A DNA stretch of 64,000 nt from Diphasiastrum complanatum (taxonomy: Eukaryota; Streptophyta; Lycopodiopsida; Lycopodiales; Lycopodiaceae). The stretch is from positions 13,340,906 to 13,404,905 of the forward strand of contig CM055113.1 in assembly GCA_029204225.1 (NCBI GenBank), given 5' to 3'. Positions 45,268 to 55,300 of the stretch are shown here, in pieces; position 1 is the stretch's first letter, and every line of letters starts with the position of its first letter. The translations under genes and the position numbers were made by a program. A model generated the notes under the pieces. The model saw only the letters and a program-made list of their open reading frames with translations, was not told the DNA's origin and did not search any database.

Positions 45268-45378
45268 AGGATAGAAAAAGTAAGAAAAAAGTCAAAAGAA
45301 GAAAAAGAAAACGTGAAAAGAGAGAGAAAGAAAGACTGAGAGAAAAATAAAAGAAAAAAGAGAAAAAAGAAAAAGACT
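45268..45378 (+). repeat. Polypurine tract of about 110 bp
   Basis: Nearly uninterrupted A and G on the plus strand with only scattered pyrimidines (GAAAAAGTAAGAAAAAAG to AAGAGAAAAAAGAAAAAGAC). Too long for a simple retroelement primer tract. Confidence 0.7.
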
Positions 45379-45958
45379 TCAACTATATCAATCAGATCTC
45401 AAACCAATTTGTGAGGACGAGTGACGCCTCACACATCCATAAGAGGCAAGGACGATTTTCCTAATTGATTCCATAGACTAGTGAAAAACTAGTACTTCCT
45501 ACCATCTTGTGTATTGGATCTTAGGACAGTAAGTTGTCCTACATGGACTACTGTCAGAGTATAGGGCTTGAGAGAAGAGTCAGTGCAGAGAGGAGACTAG
45601 ATGGTTATTCCCTATTGAATCAGTTCTTAGAGAGTATAAGTTGAATGTCTAAACAAAGAAAGAATTGGTAATAACCAGTCTGGACCAGTTTCAGAGTTGG
45701 GGCACTAAAGCCTCATTGCGTATGCATTCACACACACATCAATGACATAGTGTTAGACACAATACTGATGACTTGCATCCATATCATCCCATCTCCAATC
45801 CTGAGATTTTCATTTGCATATCCCTCCATGCATGGGTCCGAAAGTGGGCATTGTCTTACATTTGATGGAATGCATCTCGAATCGCTTCACTGATTTCTGC
45901 TATGATCGTGACATCATTCACAGAAAAACAAGGAGGGATTATGGCTTGTAATATTGTC
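45379..45958. other. Anonymous sequence up to the Copia-4 RNase H
   Basis: No coding frame recognised. Confidence 0.35.
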
Positions 45959-46554
45959 GTGATGCAGGTTTTAGGATATTTTCCTACAACGATGCTAGTT
46001 GGGCATCTCTCAAGGACGACTGTAAAAGCATCTCAAGAGGATGCACCATCGCATCAGGAGCAACAATTCTCTGGGTCAGCAAGAAGTAGACCGTTGTGGT
46101 CCAGTCATCCTATGAAGCAAAATATGTTGCAGCAGCAAAGATGGCCAACGAAATAATCTGGCTAAGGCAGTTCCTGGACGAATTGGGCGAAACAAGAAAC
46201 GAGCCCCTGGTCTTGCAGATGGACAACACCTCTACAATAAACCTGACGAAAGATCCCGTGTTCTATTTTAGAACGAAGCACATTGCGATCAAGTACCACT
46301 TGATCAGGGATCTAATTGAAAAGAAGATGTTGCAGACCACCTTCATCGAAACGAAAGACATGGTTGTTGGCATCTTCACTAAAGCCCTGGACAAAGGACT
46401 CTTTGAGAGACAAAGGAGTTGTCTCGGGATCGTAAAGCTATCATGCTTTGAGAGGGAGCTGAAGAAACAAAATGTTTCTAACTACAAAGCCTTGCTAGCT
46501 TTCAGCCCTCAGCTTGACGAAGATGTTCGCGAACACGAAAGTCAGGGGACATGA
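45959..46554 (+). pseudogene. Copia-4 RNase H domain
   Basis: Reads YNDASWASLKDDCKSISRGC, then GATILWVSKK, a TAG at the usual Gln of S-K-K-Q-T, and TVVVQSSYEAKYVAAAKMAN, LRQFLDELGETRNEPLVLQM, DNTSTINLTKDPVF, RTKHIAIKYHLIRDLIEKKM and TKDMVVGIFTKALDKGL. These are the copia RNase H motifs including the final (A)DIFTK block (here VGIFTKA). The upstream RT and integrase are absent. One nonsense codon and a frame change near 46,000 disable it. Confidence 0.85.
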
Positions 46555-46706
46555 AGCACGAAAAGTTTTGCGAACATGAAAGTCAAAGGAAACGAAGATG
46601 AACGGTTCGCGAACACGAAAGTCAAAGGAAACGAAGACGAACGGTTCGCGAACTCGACAGTCGAAGCAGACGAAGATGAACAATTCACGAACACAAAAGA
46701 TTCATG
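46524..46706 (+). repeat. Tandem repeat, about 39-bp unit, after RNase H
   Basis: Four to five units of the type TTCGCGAACACGAAAGTCAA followed by AGGAAACGAAGATGAACGG begin near 46,526, 46,568, 46,606, 46,645 and 46,682. A pair of GAGAATCTTTT(G/A)(T/C)GGTCCAG direct repeats follows at 46,709 and 46,733. The minus-strand frame over the array (FVFVSFDFRVREPF) is a shadow. Confidence 0.8.
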
Positions 46707-46854
46707 AACGAGAATCTTTTGTGGTCCAGCACGAGAATCTTTTACGGTCCAGTACGAGAGAAGGAAGACGAGCAAAACGAAATCTTCTCCTGCCCTCCAT
46801 GCTCCAGAGAGTACCAGTGAGATTATGCAAGTACCCAGGAGTACAGATATCTGA

Positions 46855-47531
46855 TCTGATGGCATGACATCAGCAAATACATTTTAGGTCGTGGCTAATC
46901 TGCCACTCTTGTATTTTCCTGATTAGTTGTAGATGCTTAATCACTCTAATCTTAGATTTACATAGAGCGACTATACTTACTGGATGATACTTGACATATA
47001 GATCAATAGAGTACACATACAGTGTAATGTAGTAGTCTGATGCAAGTAAGCAATCAAGACGAAATACAGAATACATGTCTTCTGGTGTGCAAAGACAATT
47101 CTGTCTAGGATCTGTAGATCCAACTGTTCGCTAGTAAAGCGAGACGATTGCTTGTGAGAGAATTGTGTTTCTCCCACGCCAATGCACTGCGTGGATTTGC
47201 ATGCAGGGCTTGAAGAAATCAGAGAAAGATCAATAGTAGATGATTTTCTTGTTGTATCTGATCTCGAATGCAAATGTCTGTTGTTTATTCATGTGTCTAA
47301 GTTTCCTTGTTCATTTGAATTCCGCACCTTGGTTGAAACTATGTTGAATGTTGCATTAATTTTATAAACGTAGATCAACAGTGCCTGACTACACTCTGGA
47401 GGACTGTAGGAGTGATTCAGCTGGCAGTGTCCAACGATCGCATTGGAACTCCATCTAAGGGCAAGAGATTCGTGGTTCCTTCGCAAAAGCTTCGCGACTG
47501 CAATCCTGATTCATTATCACATTCTCTTCAG
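46855..47531 (+). repeat. Copia-4 LTR (approximate ends)
   Basis: Sequence from about TGGCATGACATCAGC to CACATTCTCTTCA with a PBS directly after it at 47,532. It lies downstream of the RNase H, as a 3' LTR should, yet is followed by a PBS, as a 5' LTR should. No second copy is in the window. Confidence 0.45.
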
Positions 47532-47592
47532 TGGTATCAGAGCATATCACATTTTCGTTCAGTGGTATCAGAGCATATCACATTTTCTTTCA
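47530..47592 (+). repeat. Tandemly duplicated copia primer-binding site
   Basis: TGGTATCAGAGC occurs at 47,532-47,543 and 47,563-47,574 within a 31-bp unit (CAGTGGTATCAGAGCATATC start). Both match initiator tRNA-Met. Confidence 0.85.
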
Positions 47593-47593
47593 T

Positions 47594-47596
<3 letters not shown>

Positions 47597-47664
<68 letters not shown>
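47597..47664 (+). repeat. (AC)34 microsatellite
   Basis: 68 bp of uninterrupted AC dinucleotides directly downstream of the duplicated PBS. Confidence 0.97.
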
Positions 47665-47667
<3 letters not shown>

Positions 47668-48625
47668 TAGTATCTTCTAAACCACTACATATTGTTATCG
47701 TACGACTTTCTTGCGCACACTGGGGTTCAACCTATCAAGGTGCTATTTACTATAACGATATGCCCTTAAGTGACGGCCTTGCAAGGGGCCTCACAGGGAC
47801 ATGTTGACATTATCAATATGTTTTAGTGCCACATGTCACCATCCTAGGTGGTCACGTGTCGTCGGGGGAGCGTGTTTGATGGGACCCACAATATTATGCC
47901 TATATAGTGGTGGGGCCTCTCTTTTGCCATTCACTCAGTCTACCCGAGAGCTGGTGGTTGGAGAGCACGTGTAGTAGTAGCCAGGGGATCCTTTTTTGTG
48001 ACGTGACGAGAGGGGAGGGGAGGCGAGGGAGTGCGCCTCTGCAAAGCCCCTCCTCATAAGGTTGCTAACTAAACTTTGGAAACTTTAAACTCTAAGTTGA
48101 AAACTAGAAATGGTTTTGAGCCTAAATATTGTATTGAAATATTGAAAAAAGATTGTCCTTAGTTCACTGTCCTTGCCATGGTCGTACAATATCCTTTTTC
48201 CTCCCTCTGTACATGCAAACTCCAGGAGCTTGGAGTGGGAGTGAGGTAAGTAGGAGGGAGATGAAGGGTGTGGGTCCAAAATTAAGTTCAATAATAAATG
48301 GAGTTCCAAGTGCCATGTGGCAAGTCCTTAGTCTTCCACATTGGGTTAAACTTCTAGAAAGGACAAATGGGCCCTTTTTGAGCCCTACTTGTCCTTTTTC
48401 CATGGAATGAGTGGGAGGTGCTTGGAGGAAGGGGGTAAATAAAGGTACGTTCACTTTCATTCACCCCACTTTTCCAAGTCTCAAGCTGGAGCTCTCTTAG
48501 CTCAAAGTTGTGTATTTTCTTGTTTCTTGAGCTATATACCTTAGTTTTTTAGCAGTTTTCACACCGTTGCTTCTCGTTTTCTCTCTAGTTCATTCCTACA
48601 CCTCTCGTTTTCCATAAATTCCCCG
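47665..48625 (+). other. Possible LTR/leader of Gypsy-3, no gene
   Basis: Contains a TATATAG at 47,901-47,907 in a context that resembles a promoter (GGGACCCAC upstream, CACTCAGTC downstream), G-box-like CACGTGTC at about 47,853 and a TAAATAAAGG at about 48,436. No coding frame. It may be the LTR and leader of the gag fragment that follows. Confidence 0.35.
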
Positions 48626-49000
48626 ATGGAGGCCACCCAAGCTCCAGGCTTTGCTTCGGCTGATATGGAAGAATGGTGTGTGCCATTTATTTGATTCAAC
48701 AACAAATTATTGACATGCAGTCAAAGCATGAATGGGCGGAGGCTGAACGAAGGCCATGTCGCAATCTCGACAACCCCTCTTGAATCCGATATTTACTTTA
48801 GAATGTTTCACAGGGAAAAAAAAGAACAAACATCAAGACATTGTTTTGGTGTGGCTAGATCAATGGACTTCCCACTTTTCCATGCACGATCTGCCAGATA
48901 GCTCTAGGATCGCTATGACCATTATGTTTCTATGTAAAAAGGCATATTCCTGGTGGCATGATCATGTGTGGAGGCTATTCCCGCTTGTGAAGGACAACTT
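48626..49000 (+). pseudogene. Gypsy-3 gag fragment
   Basis: ATG at 48,626 (MEATQAPGFASADMEEW) runs into a stop after 22 codons. A frame from 48,756 has NPIFTLECFTGKKKNKHQDI, VWLDQWTSHFSM, RIAMTIMFLCKKAYSWWHDH, the gypsy retrotransposon gag pattern (F-x-G…W-x-x-x…A-x-x-W-W). Two or more frameshifts. Confidence 0.5.
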
Positions 49001-49619
49001 AGTTTCAATAGGTCCATTTGTCATCATTAGATTAGATCTTTCATCAAGATTCTATGTGCTAAGTCAACCAATCACATTTCTAGGCATTGTAGGAGAGGTA
49101 TGCTATGGACCAAAATTAGTAGAGGTAAGGTAGCAAGTTAGGACATGATGAGAGGTAGCTCACAGGTGTGAGATCTAGCTCAGACTAGCTTGGGCTCACA
49201 GCCATTATGTATATGCCCTCTAGGATCTCATTCTGATCAATGAAAAGTTGGAGTGATTTCTAGCTTCAAGTTCTTGTAGATTGTTCTTATGCATGCATTT
49301 CTTGAGGTACAATGCATTTATCATCATTTGTGGTCTACTTTTAGTCCTCAGTCCTTATAACAGGTTGTGATTCACATGTGTGAATTCCCTTTGATCAATT
49401 TAAACTTTGTTTTAGATTGCTCTTGCTTATATATCAAGATTGTGTCATTTCTAGCTTTGTAAATTAAAAAAATATAGATATTGATGCAATTCAATACCTC
49501 TTGTGGATTGAATGAATTCATTTATGGTCCTAAATGTCATAAATTTCACAATACTTATGTGTACATCTTGTGAGGCTAACAAAGTGGAGCATGTTAGACG
49601 CTTAGGTTTACTACATCCA
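49001..49619. other. Anonymous sequence inside Gypsy-3
   Basis: Protease, RT and the integrase N-terminus expected here are absent, so a large internal deletion or replacement has occurred. Confidence 0.35.
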
Positions 49620-50340
49620 TAATTGATTTGTACACAATTCTAGACAAGCATTAGTTTGGATTTTCTGCCTCTTTTGCTCACAACATCTGGAGATAAGCTA
49701 GTCACGAAATTGTGCTTAGGTACATTTTTCCATCTAGAAACTGATGGACAAACAAAATTTTTTATCAGATCACCAAACAAAGTAAATAGAATGATTGTAT
49801 CTAGTTGAATTTTGTTATAACACCACTCCACATGTATCAATTGGCATGACACCTTTATACACAATAATGGCTATGAACCATTACAACCCATCGGCATGAA
49901 TTTTACTAAAGTTGTAGTTCTAGTAGCAGAGGACCAAATTTAACACATGCAAGACATTTTGAAAGCTAATCATGAGCATGTCAAGGCAACTTAACAACGA
50001 ATGAAACAATTTGTTGATCAAAAGACAAACTCTCATGAGTTTGTAGAGGGGAACTTTGTATATTCAAGGTTACAACCTTACAAATATACTAAATTAATAA
50101 AACTCGAATTGAAAAGCTAGCTCCAAGATTTTACAAATCTTTCAAAATTTTGAAAAGGATTGGTGAAATGAATTATGAGTTAGATTTACCTCCAATCACC
50201 TGCATGCATCAAGTGTTCCATGTAATCCTTTTGAAGAGACGTTTAGGAAAACATTCTATTGCAATCGTTGTTTTGCCATCTCTGGATCATGAAGGAAAAA
50301 TAGTTTTAGAGCTAGCTATAAGTTGTTGGATATCAGGATA
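49620..50340 (+). pseudogene. Gypsy-3 (chromovirus-like) integrase C-terminus
   Basis: Frames with stops show FHLETDGQTK (the H-P-Q-T-D-G-Q-T-E block with catalytic Glu changed), KANHEHVKAT, QRMKQFVDQKTNSHEFVEGN, VYSRLQPYKYTKL and then KILKRIGEMNYELDLPP, MHQVFHVILLKRRLG and LDHEGKIVLEL. This is the GPY/F-type end of chromovirus integrases. A chromodomain is not visible after it. Confidence 0.72.
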
Positions 50341-50644
50341 AGGTATTATGAAATGGCAAGATAGTCAAGAGGTTCTTAATTCATTAAACGAACTGACCCG
50401 ATGAAGACAACACTTGGGTTGACAACTCTATTGTGCAACAATGGCCTCCTTTATTACCATGAAGTTGTTTGACATGACATGCTCAACTACAGCTACATAA
50501 ATTGCATAACTGGATTATTCAAGCCAATAAGCTACCATGACAATTGTGCAATAAGCTAAAAGTGGAGGGTGCCACTGTTAAGTAAGTTTAAGCACTAAAA
50601 TGAGTTATTAATTGTTTAACTCCTCTAGAATACAATCTTTGTTT

Positions 50645-50735
50645 TTGGCAGTTCCGTGCAAAATGCTATACCATGTGTTCAAATTGGTCAATGGAGTTTT
50701 TGAAAATGTTAACGTTAAAGTTAGTGTCTTAAATC
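50645..50735 (+). repeat. Dispersed repeat family X, copy 3
   Basis: More divergent copy: GTGCAAAATGCTATACCATG, GGTCAATGGAGTTTTTGAAA, AACGTTAAAGTTAGTGTCTT. Same order and orientation as copies 1 and 2. Confidence 0.65.
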
Positions 50736-52344
50736 ATAAGGGTATGCGCACAAAAAGCTTTGCCACATTACTAAGGACTTTATTGCAATAAGTCAGTCCT
50801 TTATATGTAAGTCTTAAATGGCAAAAAATTTATGTCCCTCTCTTTTTCTTGCATGTGTGCTCGTGCTTGAGACGCACCCTCATATGCAAGTCATAAATAG
50901 GCAAAAGTTCATATCCCTCTCTTTTTCTATGACACACTAACATCATTTTGGTGTCTCATGTTTTGTTAAGCATATTAGATTAAATACTTTTTGCCATTCT
51001 CTACTCCCATCCATTTACTCTAATCCTTTTGTACAATGATGATTTTTTCTATGCTTCCTTAATATAAAATCAATATTTTCTTACCAACAACAATAATTAA
51101 ATTAAGATTACCATAAATGTCTTTTATTGTTGTCATATGTCTACTCATGCGCACACTTTGAATTAGAGTTCAATCTTTCAGGTGAGAACATGAAATGTTA
51201 ACCACAACTCCAAGACAACTACGATGTTTAAAATAGCTAATTACCTTGCATCCAACCTTTAGACAATCACACTTTTTATTCAAGAAATTTGTGACAATGC
51301 CCTGTGGTATACAATAATGTTCTTATTTTATTGTGTGATAATTCGAAAGCCCTACAAATCAAAGCTTTCAGTGATATATCAATCAACTTGTTTTTGGCTT
51401 TGCCGCGATGATGGTAAAGCCATTATGATGATTTGCTAAAAGTTGAGTTGTTGCCCTTTAATGACTTTGAGCATTAAAAAATTCATCTTTTTGAGTATTT
51501 GAATGTATCTAAAGATTGCACATGACGATTCAGATCATCTTCTTAGGGGCTCTTTCCATGCGACTTCCTCACCTCCTATTAACATGGAAAAGGGGCGACA
51601 GGCGGATCGGGTTGCTGTAGCTAGACTTGCCATGCAACATGTTGCAAGAACTCGTCGAGTTCTTTGATCAGAATTGGCAAATAGATTTTGTAATGTGATT
51701 GCAACACTTGCAACCATGGCAAAGATTCACATGGATGGACACACATGGGGGTGACAAGAGTGAGAGAGGGAAAGCATGGATTCTCCAAGAAGTGGTTTAG
51801 GTTTTTGTTGCAAATCCCTTGAGGAGGTCACCCATCCCACTTCCAAAGAGGGTACCGTTCATTTATTAGGAACGTTTCAAAAGTTTGAAAAGAGCTTCAT
51901 AAACAAACAGCCCGCCTCTGCGAACGGTTTCTTTTGTTTTGGGCGATTTTCCTACGAACAATAAGAATGTGGAAGCAGAGAGCATTGCACAAGCAGAAGC
52001 ACAAGAATATCATGCACGGATGTCTTAGAACGATGCTGCAGCTCATTGATTCTTCTACTATCAGCTTCTGTGATGATCGCTCTGTTTCGGAAGCTGTGAA
52101 GCTCGCAATCCAACAGGAGGTTCAAGAATGTTCATCCCCTGAGGTAGCAGTCTTTGCTGGATTTGGTTGACAAATATGATACATGTCTCAATGGCTTGTT
52201 AGTGCATGCTCTTGTTATGGCTTCCTCTAAGGATGCTGAGTGAATGGATTTGATGCTGTGATGGGGCTGAATGCAGATGGGCAATCTTGTTTGAGCTGCT
52301 GTGATGTGGAGGTGCAGTAGGTCGTGCACGCTTCGTTGTCTTTC
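50736..52344. other. Spacer and 5' region of FANCM
   Basis: No gene supported. The stretch 51,930-52,344 has balanced composition and may hold the FANCM 5' UTR or promoter; no TATA box is evident. A 92-bp pair of CCCTCTCTTTTTCTTGCATG / CCCTCTCTTTTTCTATGACA segments recurs at 50,837 and 50,914. Confidence 0.4.
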
Positions 52345-55300
52345 ATGTGTGATTTTACGGAATTGGACTTTGATTGGGCTGCGGCTGTTGAGGAAATTGA
52401 CCGTGCATGTGATAGAGCTGGTGCAGCTGCCTTTGTTAACCATGAAAATGACATCCAGCCATTCCAGTTTGCTGCTCATGGGCAACAGGTATCTCGTTTG
52501 TCAAATACGAATGCTAATAAAGCTTCCCGGCAAAGCACACTCAATTCCTTTTTTGGGGTTACTCAAGGAAAACCTTCAATGCCTGAGAGCGTGGATTTAC
52601 CCCCATGCGAAGTGGGTTTTGAGTCTGGAGATGATGGGATTGGGATAGATCCTACTGCTGCAAGGACATGGGTGTACCCAGCCAATATCCCTCATCGAGA
52701 GTATCAATTTTCAATCACAAAAACTGCTCTTTTTACAAACACATTGGTCTCTTTGCCAACTGGCCTTGGGAAGACTTTGATCGCAGCTGTGGTGATGTAT
52801 AACTATTTTCGCTGGTTTTGCACAGGGAAAATTGTCTTTACCGCACCTTCAAGGCCTTTGGTGATGCAACAGATTGAAGCATGCCACAACATTATGGGAA
52901 TTCCTCAGGAGTGGACAATTGACATGACAGGACAAATGACTCCATCTCAAAGATCATGCTATTGGCGAAGTAAGAGAGTGTTCTTTGTGACACCTCAAGT
53001 GCTTGAAAAGGACATTCAATCCGAAATATGTCCAGTGAAGCAACTTGTGTGTCTTGTAGTGGATGAGGCGCACAGGGCCATGGGAAACTATTCATATTGT
53101 GTTGTCATTCGTGAGCTACTGACTGCTCAAGTAAGGCTACGTATATTGGCATTGACAGCGACACCTGGATCGAAACAGGTGACCATACAAACTGTTATAG
53201 ACAACCTTCAAATTTCATGCTTGGAATACAGAGATGAGACTGATCCTGATGTTAAGCAATATACATACAGCCGAAAACTGGAACTAATTCAGGTTGTAAT
53301 GGATCCTGAATCAAATAAAGTGAAGGACCTCTTTCTAGAGGTTTTGCATCCGGTGGTTTGCAAATTATGCAGCTTTGGTGTCTTCTATAGCAGAGATTTG
53401 CCAAGGCTGACGCCCTTTGAATTTGTAACTGCAAGAGATAAGTTTCGACAAGCACCTCCGCCTGCTCTTGCTCATGGGCAGTACGGCGAAGTGGAAGGAC
53501 TTTTCGGCATAGCTGTCACACTCTATCATGTATATAAGTTGCTGTTCAGCCATGGCATGAGACCAGCCTTCGAGATGTTACATCAAAAGCTTCAACAAGG
53601 GTATTTCGCGAATATCATGGGAAAGAATGATAAAATGAGGAAAATAAGAAACCTGATGCACGAAAGTGTGAGACACGGGGCTCCGAGTCCCAAATTGGTA
53701 AAACTGGAGCAAATTATCGTCGAGCACTTCAGGGGGCACGATGTTGGAACGACGAGGGTTATCATCTTCACTAACTTCAGGGAAAGTGTCAAAGACATCA
53801 TGGAAGCATTGAAGCTCAACACCTTTGTCAAAGCCATGGAGTTTATAGGGCAAACTTCAGGGAAAAGCTGCAAGGGACAGACCCAAAAGATGCAACAGGC
53901 TGTACTCCAAAAATTCCGTGCTGGTGGGTATAATACCATAGTGGCAACCTCAATTGCTGAAGAAGGATTGGATATTATGGAGGTTGATCTTGTGATTTGC
54001 TTTGATGCTAACATCTCTCCAATTCGCATGATTCAACGAATGGGAAGAACTGGCAGGAAACGTGATGGTCGTGTGGTAGTCTTGGCAAGTGAAGGAGCTG
54101 AATTACAGGGGTACCTAAAGAAGCAAGCCAAAAGTAAAGCACTTAGTAAGCATATGCATAACGGTGGTATGAGCAGCTTCAACTTTCATGTAAGCCCACG
54201 CATGGTTCCACACGCTTTTCACCCTACTTTACAGTTAGTGCATATGGCTATTGAAAAATTTGTGCCGCGTGGACGAAAGCAAAAACAGGAAGTTGTGACA
54301 TTCGTTGATCCTGGTAAGGCTAGTCTGACCGTTGAAGAAGTCACTCTCCTAAGTAAATATTTTGATACCGCAGAAAGCAACTGGAAGCCGTCACTTATTG
54401 CATTTCCTAAATGTCAGCTTGTTCCAACTTCTGTCTGTCATGTCAAGCATTCCTTTCGAACTACATCAATGCTTATTCATACCATGCAAAATCTTCAAGG
54501 GTGCTTATCAACTGACAAGACACAGGAGCTTTTGTTGGAGCAAGACGGTTATGACTTATTGCAGAGCGATGTTGATCTTCCAAACAATTACTCTTCAGGG
54601 AAGATGTTTGATGAGATTACCCCTATGGATGCTCTTAACAATCTCGAAAACGAGATTGCCGATTGCAGTTCTTATCCAACAGACGTGGAATTCAGTGGGG
54701 AGCCTTTTCTAAATGCAAGCATTGCCGCTAAGGACAGTTTCTTTGGGGATAATGTCTTCCCTGAAAAGAACAGTGCTTCAATAATGACGTCTGACAAATG
54801 GCGTAGTTCGCAGTTGCCTGCATGTGATAGGGGTCTGACTATGAATCAAGTCAATTGCACTGCCGAAATGCAGGAGGCTGCATCGGTGGCTTCACCACCC
54901 TGTTATGAAAGAAAGCCAGAGCAATTAAGCAAGTCTTCACATGATTGCTTGTTCAGTTGTGGAACGGTGCAGGTTAATGAACATGGATATGTTTCGATAG
55001 CATCACCTCCTCGTGTACCTGTGAAAAAACCTGATTTCTTTTGGAATTTAAAAGAAGTTAATCAGCTGCAACAACACTGCCAAACAAGCACACCTTTTGT
55101 ATCAAATGAAGAATACGAACAGGAAGTAATCCAAAGGACATCAATGCTAAAGTTAATACCACCTTCAGAAAAAGACAAGACAGATAATACAGAAGTGTAT
55201 GGCACTCCTTTAGTCTCTCTGCGACAGGAGTTTGTGGCTGCTACCCAGGATAATAATCCAGGAGCTCTTTCTTCATGTTTGAAACCTTCACCAACTGCAA

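Noticed and set aside
46495-46867. ORFs with FVFVSFDFRVREPF or SRTRKSKETKTNG repeats
   Set aside because: Products of the 39-bp tandem array; repeats of non-coding origin.
47532-47574. Two TGGTATCAGAGC motifs considered as tRNA-Met gene ends
   Set aside because: The rest of a tRNA cloverleaf is absent; they are retrotransposon primer-binding sites.
52324-52344. GTG at 52,324 as FANCM start
   Set aside because: Not a normal plant start; the ATG at 52,345 begins the conserved N-terminal motif.
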